64,000 bases of DNA from JAPLJM01 sp963708515 (GTDB lineage: Bacteria > Desulfobacterota > Syntrophia > Syntrophales > Fen-1087), in assembly GCA_963708515.1 (NCBI GenBank), contig CAVPSX010000012.1, forward strand, positions 62,001 to 126,000. The letters run 5' to 3'. Positions 9,715 to 19,035 of the stretch are shown here, one piece after another; position 1 is the first letter of the stretch; each line of letters begins with the position of its first letter. A program made the position numbers and the translations under genes. The notes beneath the pieces were generated by a model. The model made no database searches and had not been told where the DNA came from. It worked only from the letters and a program-made list of their open reading frames with translations.

Positions 9715-11010
9715 ATGCCGATGAAGACGCTACGCGCGCTATTAGGCGAGCAAGGATCGTTGAGACGTCAGACACTGTCCGGAGGAAACTGGATGTTGTT
9801 ACGTTCAGTAACCACGGCAGGGGCCGATGTCGTCAGGGCCGCCGTCTTTGCCCGAGTGCTTTTCCCACAGGATTATGGGCTCATGGCGCTGGCAACCCTG
9901 GTGATTGGATTCCTGGAGTCCTTCTCTGCTACAGGCATAGAGCTCATGATCATGCGTGAGCGCGATGATCCGCGTCACCGATTCCCCGCTTACTGGACCA
10001 TCATGATGATCCGGGGCGGATTCCTGACGATTTTGGGCTGCATTCTCGCTTTTCCCCTTGCGTACTTTTATCATCGGCCTGATCTGGTACCCGTCATCTG
10101 TGTCTTGAGCCTTACGATCATGATCAGGTGGATGGGAGGATTCGGGCGCGAATTACGCCAAAAGATGATGGCTTTTAAGCAGGTCGCTATTGTTGACACC
10201 ATCATGGCCGCAGTGGAACTCTTGATTTCACTGATCTTGCTCCTGATCTTCCGCTCTGTTTGGGCCCTGGTCGCCTACGCATTATTGCATGCAATTGCGA
10301 CGGCTGTCACCAGCTATGCATTGTATCCTTGGCGGCCTTCGTTTCGTCTTGAAAGGTCTATCGTTCATTCGGTCCTGATCTTCTCTTCGTCCGTGATCGG
10401 CATCAACGCATGCAACTATTTCTTCATCAGTTTCGATGTGGCCGTAATTGGGCATATCTTGGATATTGAGCAAGTCGGCCTTTATGCACGGGCATCCTTC
10501 CTGTCACTGCTGCCGGTGACCTATCTTGCCAACGTATTAGCGCCGGTGTTTTTACCAGTTATGGGAAACATCGGAAATGATCCATGCCGCCGGCGTGCTG
10601 CATTCTGGAAGATCCTGTTGGCGCATATCGCATTCTATGGATTGATCGGAATACTGATGGTTTTCCTGTCCGAACCGATCCTGATGCTGGTATATGGGGA
10701 ACGGTGGCTCGGTGCGCTGGAGGCATTTCGTATCATGATTGTCTATGGGGTTTCCAAGGCCATCGCATCGGTATCGTCGATGACTCTGTTCGCCTTGGAT
10801 CGGCCCTGGATGGTGACCGTATCATCGGCAATGATGGCGGGAGTATTTGCGATTTTATGTATTCCGCTGACCAAGACTTGGGGAATCGAAGGAACCGCTG
10901 GCGCTGTCGTCGTATCGGGTGTGCTGTCCCATCTTACTGCCATTGCAATGTCGGCCATCTGCGTTCGACAGGGATGTACCGTCGCCACCGGCACGAAGGG
11001 CAAGGGATGA
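9715..11010 (+). CDS. Wzx-like oligosaccharide flippase (polysaccharide transporter family)
   Basis: 431 aa with about twelve hydrophobic segments in the arrangement of the PST/MOP flippases, and the typical N-terminal pattern SGGNWMLLRSVTTAG followed by a LFPQDYGLMALA-like first loop. Such proteins move undecaprenyl-pyrophosphate-linked oligosaccharides from the cytoplasmic to the periplasmic face of the inner membrane. ATGs at 9715 and 9721 are equally possible. Together with the ligase/polymerase-like gene upstream and the glycosyltransferases downstream it forms a Wzx/Wzy-type pathway. Family assignment is good; its glycan substrate is unknown. Confidence 0.85.
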   Translation: MPMKTLRALLGEQGSLRRQTLSGGNWMLLRSVTTAGADVVRAAVFARVLFPQDYGLMALATLVIGFLESFSATGIELMIMRERDDPRHRFPAYWTIMMIRGGFLTILGCILAFPLAYFYHRPDLVPVICVLSLTIMIRWMGGFGRELRQKMMAFKQVAIVDTIMAAVELLISLILLLIFRSVWALVAYALLHAIATAVTSYALYPWRPSFRLERSIVHSVLIFSSSVIGINACNYFFISFDVAVIGHILDIEQVGLYARASFLSLLPVTYLANVLAPVFLPVMGNIGNDPCRRRAAFWKILLAHIAFYGLIGILMVFLSEPILMLVYGERWLGALEAFRIMIVYGVSKAIASVSSMTLFALDRPWMVTVSSAMMAGVFAILCIPLTKTWGIEGTAGAVVVSGVLSHLTAIAMSAICVRQGCTVATGTKGKG

Positions 11011-11036
11011 ATCGCACGGAATCGCGGAGGATGTAA

Positions 11037-12026
11037 TTGCTGAGCGGTTCCTGCCCAATCTGTGGCGGTATCAACACGGCTCACGCCTTTACCGCGGTTG
11101 ATTTGAACTGGAAAACGCAAGGTTCGTTTCCCTATATCCGCTGCAACGACTGCGGGGCTCTCTTTAGACCGGCCGGATCCACGATTCCCGCCGGCGCCTA
11201 TCCCCGGGGATATGGCTCTTTTATGAGTCCTGAGTCCCCTTTGCTTCAATCCCTGATTGATTCGATAGCGAACCGCAGACGCGCTGCATTCGTGGAATCC
11301 GTATGCAAACCCGGTACCGTCCTTGATATAGGCTGTGGCAGCGGTTTCTTCCTTACTTATCTGCGTTCGCGAGGTTGGCAGGTGTACGGACTCGAAACGG
11401 CTGAGGAACATGTTGCCTTCGCCCGGGAAACCTTCGGCTTGTCGCATGTCCTCATGCAGGCATGGCCGCCCACGAGCGGCAATTTCCGAAATTATGACGC
11501 CGTAAGCATGATGCACTTGATTGAGCATATGCCGGATCCCATCACCGCCTTGACCGCTGCTCATCAGTCATTGTGCAAGGGTGGCGTGTTATTGCTTGAG
11601 ACGCCCAACATCGATAGTTGGCCGGCGCGCATCTTTGGCCCCCAATGGGTGACGCTCGATGCGCCGCGGCACATGGTACTCTTCGGCCCCAAATCGCTTG
11701 CACGCTGTCTCCGGTCAGCGGGATTCGAAGAGATCAGAATGATCACCTATTCTCCATCTACCATGGAGTGGAGCGAGAGTTTACGTTACCTGCTGAATAA
11801 AAAAAGACAAAAATACCGCGGAGATGCCTTGCCGGTCGCAGCGATTCCCCCTATTGTAAAAGATGATCAACATGACGACACGCCAAGGCAGAAATTACTC
11901 AAGCCCGTTCATACCGCTGAGCGTCTTCTCTATCGCTGTATTAATCACTTTGCAGACACGCTGAAACAAGGGAGCAACATCCTTACCGTCGCGTTCAACT
12001 CATCGAGATTAGATGAAAGAAACTGA
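11037..12026 (+). CDS. SAM-dependent methyltransferase with N-terminal zinc ribbon
   Basis: The N-terminus carries two CxxC pairs (CPICGG and CNDCGALF) expected to bind zinc. A class I methyltransferase fold follows: motif I is VLDIGCGSGFFLTYL, then an acidic residue ending strand 2 (YGLETAEE), and VSMMHLIEHMPDP as motif IV. Such proteins commonly sit in polysaccharide clusters and are thought to methylate sugars or glycan ends; the acceptor is unknown. The start is TTG at 11037, supported by GGAGG about 6 bases upstream. The 3' end overlaps the next methyltransferase by 14 bp. Two related zinc-ribbon enzymes lie at 20.3 and 23.0 kb. Confidence 0.8.
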   Translation: MLSGSCPICGGINTAHAFTAVDLNWKTQGSFPYIRCNDCGALFRPAGSTIPAGAYPRGYGSFMSPESPLLQSLIDSIANRRRAAFVESVCKPGTVLDIGCGSGFFLTYLRSRGWQVYGLETAEEHVAFARETFGLSHVLMQAWPPTSGNFRNYDAVSMMHLIEHMPDPITALTAAHQSLCKGGVLLLETPNIDSWPARIFGPQWVTLDAPRHMVLFGPKSLARCLRSAGFEEIRMITYSPSTMEWSESLRYLLNKKRQKYRGDALPVAAIPPIVKDDQHDDTPRQKLLKPVHTAERLLYRCINHFADTLKQGSNILTVAFNSSRLDERN

Positions 12027-12729
12027 TGACTTGCCGGATGAGAAACGAATTAATGCGAAAAGCAAGCTGCGCACGCTTTCCGGAAATATCTTCTATAAAT
12101 TCTTGCTGCGGACGGATTACCTTAACAGCAAGTACATACACCCTGCCTTTTTCACATTCAACGGCGATGCCTACCGTTATTTTGTCCATATGTACAATAC
12201 CACCTGGAAATGTGAGCGCGCCGTCGAGATCCCGATCATCTTGCAATTGTTTTCTCAACGGAGAAATGGGAATATTTTAGAGATCGGGAATGTCCTATCG
12301 CATTACTTCGATTTTAAACATGAAATCGTGGATAAGTATGAAATAGCCGTCGGAGTTATCAACGTTGACGTTCTGAATTTCGAACCGGATAAAAAATACG
12401 ATATGATCTTAGCGATCTCCACACTGGAGCACGTTGGTTGGGATGAAACACCAAAAGAACCCGAAAAAGTTCTGCGAAGCATCAATCATTTGAAAGGCCT
12501 TCTATCAGCCGGTGGCCTTTTTGTGTTTTCCGTTCCCTCAGGCTATAATTCTTACCTTGATGAGATGATCAGGAGAAAGGCTATTGAAAGTGCTCAGCTT
12601 TACCATTTAAAACGGATTGGTGTGGACAGATGGGTACAGGTTGAATTTAAGGATATTGATGGTTTGAGTTACAGTTCGCCCTGGGGTGCTGCTCAAGGGA
12701 TTACAATAGCTTTTATCACGCATCATTGA
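12013..12729 (+). CDS. Methyltransferase-like protein with unusual motif I
   Basis: 238 aa. The fold resembles class I SAM methyltransferases: LEIGNVLSHYF stands where the glycine-rich motif I should be, and ISTLEHVGWDE matches the motif IV/V region, followed by LLSAGGLFVFSVPSGYN. The loop has one glycine where E/DxGxGxG is usual, so SAM binding is uncertain; it may be a divergent subfamily with its own loop. It overlaps the genes on both sides (14 and 4 bp), indicating translational coupling within the glycan operon. From this gene on the DNA becomes noticeably more AT-rich. Confidence 0.65.
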   Translation: MKETDDLPDEKRINAKSKLRTLSGNIFYKFLLRTDYLNSKYIHPAFFTFNGDAYRYFVHMYNTTWKCERAVEIPIILQLFSQRRNGNILEIGNVLSHYFDFKHEIVDKYEIAVGVINVDVLNFEPDKKYDMILAISTLEHVGWDETPKEPEKVLRSINHLKGLLSAGGLFVFSVPSGYNSYLDEMIRRKAIESAQLYHLKRIGVDRWVQVEFKDIDGLSYSSPWGAAQGITIAFITHH

Positions 12730-13520
12730 AGTTTACCATGATCGATAAAAAAAATTGGCAGGGATTTAAATACTGGGATTCGTCATGGGAAATAGATGGA
12801 ATCCAATCCTTTTCTGTTCACAGCACAATTATAGAAGATGCAAAATGGCAATATTTGACAAATGATTTGAAAGCATATTCAGGACGTTGCTTGGAGGTGG
12901 GTTGCGGCAGCGGCCATTTTTCGGCTTTGATGGCGGAGAGAGGGTTCGAGGCAATTCTGCTGGATTATTCGCCCTCTGCGATTATATGTGCCCGGAACAG
13001 TTTCATCGCACTTAAGGGAAGAAAAAGGAAGAAATATCTTTTGGGCGATGCGCTTGCACTTCCGATTGCCGACGGGAAAATGGATGTTGTTTTGTCCTGC
13101 GGCACGTTAGAGCATTTTGAACACCCGATAGAACCGATTCGTGAAATGGTTCGGGTATTGCGTAAGGGTGGACTGTTTTATGCCGATATTTGCCCACGAA
13201 AGTTTACCTTGATTGGGATGCTTGATTTTCTCTACAAAAAAGCTCCGGGTTGGTATGAAGCGAAAATAAGCAAGCGAGAGATCCATGACATCCTTCAAAA
13301 AGCAGGATTGGAAGAGGTAAGAATCTTCGCTGCGGGTGTGTTGCCGCCGAGAAACATCCCCGGCAAGGGAAAGATCGCATTGATCAGGGTTCTGGAACGT
13401 TTCATTATTGAACGCTTTAAATCATTCTGGATTTCTCTGGATGGGACAAAAGTAGCCGATTGGATCGGTCTATACTATTTCATAACGGCCCAAAAAAAAT
13501 TCAAGCAACTCAGCAGATAG
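12726..13520 (+). CDS. Class I SAM-dependent methyltransferase
   Basis: 264 aa with a clear motif I (CLEVGCGSGHFSALM), acidic strand-2 end (LLDYSPSAI) and VLSCGTLEHFEHPIEP as motif IV, typical of Methyltransf_11/UbiE-like enzymes. It probably methylates a sugar or lipid-linked intermediate, but no acceptor can be read from the sequence. The frame can begin at TTG 12726, overlapping the previous stop as TTGA, or at ATG 12738; neither has a strong Shine-Dalgarno sequence. It has no zinc ribbon, unlike its neighbour at 11.0 kb. Confidence 0.75.
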   Translation: MKFTMIDKKNWQGFKYWDSSWEIDGIQSFSVHSTIIEDAKWQYLTNDLKAYSGRCLEVGCGSGHFSALMAERGFEAILLDYSPSAIICARNSFIALKGRKRKKYLLGDALALPIADGKMDVVLSCGTLEHFEHPIEPIREMVRVLRKGGLFYADICPRKFTLIGMLDFLYKKAPGWYEAKISKREIHDILQKAGLEEVRIFAAGVLPPRNIPGKGKIALIRVLERFIIERFKSFWISLDGTKVADWIGLYYFITAQKKFKQLSR

Positions 13521-13547
13521 CCATCTGTATCGAAAAGCAATATCTTC

Positions 13548-14696
13548 ATGACTCAAGCTTATCCCCACACGCAAAAAGACTTGATACTCGATGCCTTGCC
13601 TTTGCTTCTCGAAGGAGGAATCAGCAATTACGTGAGGCCGCTTGTGCGGAGCTTGTTGAAACATATGGGTTCGAATTTGCGGGTGGAGCTTTTGTTCCGG
13701 CTCAGCTTCGACAGAGTGCGAAGTCAATTATACAAAAAGTATCTTCATAAAGAGAGATCAAACAAGAACATTCATCTCATCACCCATTGGCCCGATCGCT
13801 TGCTCGACAAGCTCTGGGGGCGTGGCTGCTTCCTGCCGGTTTCCCTTTCGAGAGGAACGGATTCCGTTTTCATGGCGACAACGGAAATGGTCCCTAAAAA
13901 GGGACACGTTAAGGTGGGTTGGATCGTATATGATCTGACGCCTCTGCGCATCCCGCAATACTTCGCCGGGAATCGCAATGACTATTACATCAAAATGAAA
14001 ACACTTGCCCAGAGGACCGATTTTATCGTAACGATTTCAAATAATTCAAAAAAAGACCTCATCGAATTGATTAGTTATCCGGAAGATCGCATTTATGTCA
14101 TTTATCCCGGCGTGACCTTACCTAAAGAGCCTACCCCGGCTTCGCCCCGTGCAGGACAACGGCCTTATGTATATTATCTGGGATCACTGGCCCTGAACAA
14201 GAATGTCGACGGGATGCTTCGCGTTTTCTCGGCATGTGTGAATAGGCACGGATTGGATATCGAAATGGTTTTGACGGGCAAGGATTTTTGCGGTCAAAGC
14301 TTTTGGGATCAATTGATCCGCGAATTGAATCTCGAAGGGCGGGTGCACATAACCGGATGGATCCCGGATCAGGAACGTGAAAATTACCTGAATCACGCTA
14401 AAATGCTATGGCAGTTTTCCTGGTATGAAGGCTTTGGTCTTCCTGTTCTTGAAGCAGCAAGCAGGGGGATCCCTGCATTGTACTCAAACAGAGGTTCATT
14501 ACCCGAAATATTAAATAATCCTGAACAGGAGGTCGATCCGGCCAACGAGAAAGAGGCCGCTGAACGGGCTGCCCAGGCTCTTCGATCCCAAGGCATATTA
14601 GAAAGGTGGAAGAGAATCGGACTGGAGAGATCCCTCCGGTTTTCTTGGGATACTTCTGCACGGAGGCTGATGCAACATTTGGAGGATTTGCCCTAA
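13548..14696 (+). CDS. Glycosyltransferase family 4 (GT-B fold)
   Basis: 382 aa with the retaining GT4 layout. The N-terminal acceptor domain begins LILDALPLLLEGGISNYVR; the donor-binding half has YVYYLGSLALNKNVDGML and the signature WYEGFGLPVLEAASRGIPA, containing the EGFGLPxxE acid motif. It probably transfers a sugar from a nucleotide donor to the growing undecaprenyl-linked chain on the cytoplasmic side, resembling mannosyltransferases of the WbaZ type, but donor and linkage are not readable. Next gene begins 4 bp after its stop. Confidence 0.85.
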   Translation: MTQAYPHTQKDLILDALPLLLEGGISNYVRPLVRSLLKHMGSNLRVELLFRLSFDRVRSQLYKKYLHKERSNKNIHLITHWPDRLLDKLWGRGCFLPVSLSRGTDSVFMATTEMVPKKGHVKVGWIVYDLTPLRIPQYFAGNRNDYYIKMKTLAQRTDFIVTISNNSKKDLIELISYPEDRIYVIYPGVTLPKEPTPASPRAGQRPYVYYLGSLALNKNVDGMLRVFSACVNRHGLDIEMVLTGKDFCGQSFWDQLIRELNLEGRVHITGWIPDQERENYLNHAKMLWQFSWYEGFGLPVLEAASRGIPALYSNRGSLPEILNNPEQEVDPANEKEAAERAAQALRSQGILERWKRIGLERSLRFSWDTSARRLMQHLEDLP

Positions 14697-14699
14697 ACT

Positions 14700-15899
14700 A
14701 TGGGAACACCCAAAGTGCTCATGATGTGCCCAGATCTTCCTTACCCGATCATTGCCGGAGGGCAGATGCGCATGGCTTCCATTTGCGAAGGTCTGTCAAA
14801 GTGTTGCCAGTTACACATTGCATGCATCGCACCGGATATTCCTGAAACGACTCTTGCCTGGGCGAAAGAATTAAATATCACCATTGAAAAAATTCAACGT
14901 ACAGAATCCAGTAATCTGAAATCGTGGTATCAGCGTATTATCATGGTCATGACGAGAAATAATCTTCAACATCATCGTAGAGAGCAGCATTTTTTCAACG
15001 ATGTTTTTAACCGTACGGCGCCTGAACTGGTGTGGCTGGAAACGCCCTATCTCATTCGTTATACCCTTGAATGGATAAAGAAAATTCCTGTTGTGGTTGA
15101 TTATTGGGGTACGTCTGAAGGTGCAAAACGGATTTTTATGAGCACTTCCGGAGTGAAAAAAATTGAGAAGTGGTTCATATGGTGGACAGCTTACGGTGGC
15201 GAGCTTCGCTATTCTAAACGGTTGAAGGATATCGCAAGTGTTTCAAGGCTCGATGCGGATTACTTTCAAAGAATTTCTCCACAATGCCGTACATGGCCCA
15301 TTCCGATCGGAATAATCAGGCGACATCAAAAAAATAATAGCGAGCTTCTTCAATCGGAGCCAGGACAAAATATGATGATATTTACTGGTGATCTATCCTA
15401 CCTGCCCAATATTGATGCTGCCGAACATTTTGTGAGCAGGATTTTCCCCTTTATAAGACGGGAAATACCTGATGCAGTTTTTCGTATTGTGGGAAGAAAT
15501 CCTGAGCAAAAGGTTCAGGCGCTTAAAAGTATCCCTGGCGTAGAAATACTCAGCGATGTACCAGATCTTTCTGAAGAAATATCCCTCTCTTCAATCTATG
15601 TTCTGCCAATGCGGCTTGGTTCCGGTATCCGATCGAAACTTTTCGATGTTTTCCCGCTGTCCAAGGCCATTGTCACAACATCAATCGGCGCTGAAGGCCT
15701 GGAGTTGTGTCACGATAAAAACTGCCTCATTGCGGACAAAGAAATGGATTTTGCTCAATGCTGCATTCGCTTATTGAAGGACGAAGAGACAAGGGTGAAA
15801 CTGGGCAATGGAGCAAAGCGATTGGCGACGGACGTTTATACTCAGGGAAACATCAACTTGTTGATCAAGGAAGTGGTGGCAAAGATTATTGACAAGTGA
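14700..15899 (+). CDS. Glycosyltransferase family 4, PslH/TIGR03087-like
   Basis: 399 aa GT-B protein. The N-terminus MMCPDLPYPIIAGGQMRM matches the P-xP-P..GG-R pattern of the EPS-locus glycosyltransferases seen in exosortase-type clusters. The donor half includes MIFTGDLSYLPNIDAAEHF and the C-terminal signature MRLGSGIRSKLFDVFPLSKAI with the conserved GSGIR and lysine. It lacks the usual EGFGLP form, as this subgroup does. It probably adds one sugar of the repeat unit. Starts 4 bp downstream of the previous glycosyltransferase. Confidence 0.8.
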   Translation: MGTPKVLMMCPDLPYPIIAGGQMRMASICEGLSKCCQLHIACIAPDIPETTLAWAKELNITIEKIQRTESSNLKSWYQRIIMVMTRNNLQHHRREQHFFNDVFNRTAPELVWLETPYLIRYTLEWIKKIPVVVDYWGTSEGAKRIFMSTSGVKKIEKWFIWWTAYGGELRYSKRLKDIASVSRLDADYFQRISPQCRTWPIPIGIIRRHQKNNSELLQSEPGQNMMIFTGDLSYLPNIDAAEHFVSRIFPFIRREIPDAVFRIVGRNPEQKVQALKSIPGVEILSDVPDLSEEISLSSIYVLPMRLGSGIRSKLFDVFPLSKAIVTTSIGAEGLELCHDKNCLIADKEMDFAQCCIRLLKDEETRVKLGNGAKRLATDVYTQGNINLLIKEVVAKIIDK

Positions 15900-15918
15900 C
15901 GGAGACAATTCTAACGTA

Positions 15919-16968
15919 ATGCGGGAACAGACGAGCATGAATATAAGTGTTGTCATTCCGGTTTTCAATGCTGAAAAAACGATCAGACAATGCCTGGAGT
16001 CATTACATGCGCAGTCAGTAAAACCACTGGAAATTATTGTTGTTGATAATAATTCGACAGATGGAACGAAAGACATCGTATTGAATATATTTCATCATCA
16101 CAAGGAAATCCCTGCCTATTACCTTACTGAAGTTCGTCAGGGGCCGTCATTTGCCAGGAATTGCGGTGCAAACCGGGCAGGAGGAGATATTATCGCTTTT
16201 ATCGATGCCGATTGTATCGCTGACCCCTCCTGGTTATATTGCTTATCAGAATCTTTCGATGGCTCTGATATTGGAGCGGTGGCAGGAAACATCATTGGTT
16301 TTGACAAGGAAACAACGATTGGTAAGTTTCATGCGATGTTTACGATGAGGGGATTGCCGCAATCCCAAATGTTTCATGAATTTAATCTCGTCAGTGGCGG
16401 CTTTCCAACAGCCAATTTTTCCATCAGAAAATGGCTATTTAAATCACTGAACGGTTTTGATGAATCCATACCAATTTATGCGGAAGATTATGACTTGTGT
16501 GCAAGAATATACAAGGCAAGGTCAAATGTGTATTACAATAAAGATGTTACCGTTTTTCACCAGCACAGACAAAATATTGCATCAACTTGGCGTCAAAGCT
16601 TTGGTTTTGGTACAGGACACGCAACATTATTAAAAAAGCAATTTCGCAGGATATTGGTCTTTGAGTTGACGCAATGGCGGTTCATTTCTGAAAGGTGGCC
16701 GTTACGCGCCTGGATTGACATTGCTTCAGCCGATAAAAAATTAATTATTGGTTTGATTCTATCCATCATCTGGTGGCCATTTATATTCCTTACACTTTCG
16801 TATCTGATATATCTTTATCGGGATATAGGTTTGAGGATTAAAGAAAACCATCTGAAGGGAAGCTTCTTTGAAAAATGGTGCATGGTATTTCTATTGTGTT
16901 TTAAATCAATGGCCATGACGGCGGGAAGATTGAAGGGTTCAGTTACTCATGGTGTACTATGCTTCTAA
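15919..16968 (+). CDS. Glycosyltransferase family 2 with C-terminal membrane region
   Basis: GT-A fold inverting transferase: ISVVIPVFNAEKTIRQCL begins the nucleotide-binding domain, VVDNNSTDGT follows, and the metal-binding DxD is IDADC in IIAFIDADCIADPSW. EDYDLCARIY is the usual catalytic ED-x-DL region. A hydrophobic stretch near the C-terminus (LIIGLILSIIWWPFIFLTL) suggests membrane attachment. The start is uncertain: ATGs at 15919 and 15937 are both possible, and an upstream TTG at 15889 overlaps the previous gene. The product overlaps the next gene by 10 bp. Confidence 0.8.
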   Translation: MREQTSMNISVVIPVFNAEKTIRQCLESLHAQSVKPLEIIVVDNNSTDGTKDIVLNIFHHHKEIPAYYLTEVRQGPSFARNCGANRAGGDIIAFIDADCIADPSWLYCLSESFDGSDIGAVAGNIIGFDKETTIGKFHAMFTMRGLPQSQMFHEFNLVSGGFPTANFSIRKWLFKSLNGFDESIPIYAEDYDLCARIYKARSNVYYNKDVTVFHQHRQNIASTWRQSFGFGTGHATLLKKQFRRILVFELTQWRFISERWPLRAWIDIASADKKLIIGLILSIIWWPFIFLTLSYLIYLYRDIGLRIKENHLKGSFFEKWCMVFLLCFKSMAMTAGRLKGSVTHGVLCF

Positions 16969-17942
16969 AAAGTGGATCAGATACACCAACGATATCCATC
17001 CTAATCTGCTCCCGTGACCGTCGTTCAGATTTGGGAAAAATCGTTTTTGACTTGAAATCGATAAACACGAACCACAAATTCGATGTCATCGTTGTGGAGG
17101 AAACGAATGATCCCATCCCAATTGAAGATGTTGTTTATATTTCTCATCCAGTGAAGAATCTCGGTTTTCCCTATGCAAGAAACCTCAGCATATCTCAATC
17201 GACAGGCGAGATCATGGTTTTTGTGGATGACGATTGCCAGGTTAAAGAAGGGTGGTTAGACAAACTTTTGAGACCCTTTGAAGACAAATCGGTTGTAGGA
17301 GTTCAGGGTGGTGTAGTCGTTCCGGATGGGACGAATGCTGTTGGATGGACAGAATCAATTTTGGGATTTCCGGGCGGTGGTTTCAAGCGGATCATTGAGT
17401 CAGGCGGAGCCGAGCAGGATACAATTGAAATATCAACATTAAACAGCGCTTACCGGCGGTGGGTTGTTGAGGCGGTTGGTGGTTTTAATAGTCGTTTGAA
17501 ATTGGGGGGCGAAGATTACCTGCTGGCAAAGAAGGCCTGTCAGTATGGGAAATGTCTCTTTGTGCCGGATGCCCTTGTTGCACACAGGGCGAGGGGCGAT
17601 TTGTCGAGTATCTGGCATTGGTTTGTCAGGCGTGGTCAAGCTGAGATCGGCGTTGCACGTTCCCGGGAGTATGCGGGTGCAGGGTGGATGTCCGTTTTGA
17701 GAAGCTCGTTGATGTTCAAACTTCTTATGATTACGCTGTTGTGCCTGTCTCTCTCTGTTGGGTTGCTTTATATTCTACTATTTTTTTTGTTCTTTTACTC
17801 AGTTTTGCCGTATTATCACGGCTTCCCTATTTGGAAAGAAAGCGGGGCACCTTTCATGTCCTTCATGATCATACCTTCCGTGAAATTAACAATGGATCTT
17901 GCAGCAGATGTTGGTCGCCTGAAGGGAATCTTGCGTGGCTAA
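16959..17942 (+). CDS. Glycosyltransferase family 2 with C-terminal membrane region
   Basis: 327 aa GT-A enzyme. The N-terminal ISILICSRDRRSDLGKIV is followed by NLGFPYARNLSISQSTGEI and the metal-binding VDDDC (DxD-type, about residue 90). GGEDYLLAKKA is the ED base region. C-terminal hydrophobic helices (LLMITLLCLSLSVGLLYILL) anchor it to the membrane. It resembles its immediate upstream neighbour in layout, so the two probably act in sequence on the same lipid-linked glycan. Substrate unknown. Confidence 0.8.
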   Translation: MLLKSGSDTPTISILICSRDRRSDLGKIVFDLKSINTNHKFDVIVVEETNDPIPIEDVVYISHPVKNLGFPYARNLSISQSTGEIMVFVDDDCQVKEGWLDKLLRPFEDKSVVGVQGGVVVPDGTNAVGWTESILGFPGGGFKRIIESGGAEQDTIEISTLNSAYRRWVVEAVGGFNSRLKLGGEDYLLAKKACQYGKCLFVPDALVAHRARGDLSSIWHWFVRRGQAEIGVARSREYAGAGWMSVLRSSLMFKLLMITLLCLSLSVGLLYILLFFLFFYSVLPYYHGFPIWKESGAPFMSFMIIPSVKLTMDLAADVGRLKGILRG

Positions 17943-19035
17943 ACGTGTGCTTGCCATATCGAACCATGCAACATTCATCGGGGGCGGTGAACATTCATAT
18001 CTTGACCTTATTTCACGTCTCCCGGAAGAATGTTCTGTCATCGCTTCCTTGCCGTCGGAGGATGTGCTTTCAAGAAGGTCCAGGGAAAGGGGCATTTCCA
18101 CGATGATTGCTCCATTGCCCCATATTAACCCGGCCTATATCCCTCAAATGGCAAAATGTATCGGTTATTTAAGAAATATATGCAAGGCCGAAAGCGTTAA
18201 TTTGATTTACGCAAATGGATCTAGGGCAGCGTTTTATGGCGGGGCGGTTGGACGTCTTTGTTCAATTCCCGTCATTTGGCATTGCCGCGTCAGTGAGCCT
18301 GAGCCCTATCTCGACTTTATACTTATACGGATGGTTAACCGTATCGTTGCGAACAGCAAGGCAACGGCATTGCGATTTTCGTCACATTTTCGAGGCAAAA
18401 TTGATGTTGTTTACAATGGCTTCGATTTAGAATGGCTGAAGGAACAAAACGTAATAAAACCGGCATTGTTTAAAGACGGCTGGATATCAATTTTGGTTGT
18501 TGCCCGTGTGTCACGGTGGAAAAGGCATGACTTGATCCTGTCAGCATTTGAAAAGATTGCAATAGTGGAAAAAAATGCGCACTTGATTTGTATTGGCGAG
18601 AAAGATCATTCGGAACCGGCCTGGTGGAATGAGTTACAGGAGAAGACGAAAAATTCTCCATTTTCCGCTCGAATCCACTGGGTTGGCGCCGTTGAGGATG
18701 TCAGACCCTGGTATCGTGCTGCTTCTATTTTCGTCTTATCGTCCGTCAATGAACCTTTTGGAAGAGTTATCGTGGAAGCGATGGCTTGCGGTGTTCCTGT
18801 TATTACCACCCGATCCGGAGGCATACCTGAAATCATTACGCATTTGCAAAGTGGTATGCTTGTGCCGGAAAATGACTCGGCCGCCATCTCTGAAGCCATT
18901 ATGAAGATTTTACATGATGAATCTCTCACGAAGCGGATCATAGGAGAAGGCCTTAAACAGGCGGAGCGCTTCAGTATGGATTCACATATTGAACAAATGG
19001 TGAAAGTCTTCAATGACGTTATGGAGAGGCATTGA
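17935..19035 (+). CDS. Glycosyltransferase family 4
   Basis: 366 aa GT-B fold. The start of the protein (VLAISNHATFIGGGEHSYL) has the GG-E acceptor-loop pattern. The donor domain has ILVVARVSRWKRHDLILSAF and the signature SSVNEPFGRVIVEAMACGVP with the EPFG..VxEAMA motif. GTG at 17935 overlaps the previous stop by 8 bp. Probable role: addition of a sugar to the repeat unit. Confidence 0.85.
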   Translation: MAKRVLAISNHATFIGGGEHSYLDLISRLPEECSVIASLPSEDVLSRRSRERGISTMIAPLPHINPAYIPQMAKCIGYLRNICKAESVNLIYANGSRAAFYGGAVGRLCSIPVIWHCRVSEPEPYLDFILIRMVNRIVANSKATALRFSSHFRGKIDVVYNGFDLEWLKEQNVIKPALFKDGWISILVVARVSRWKRHDLILSAFEKIAIVEKNAHLICIGEKDHSEPAWWNELQEKTKNSPFSARIHWVGAVEDVRPWYRAASIFVLSSVNEPFGRVIVEAMACGVPVITTRSGGIPEIITHLQSGMLVPENDSAAISEAIMKILHDESLTKRIIGEGLKQAERFSMDSHIEQMVKVFNDVMERH

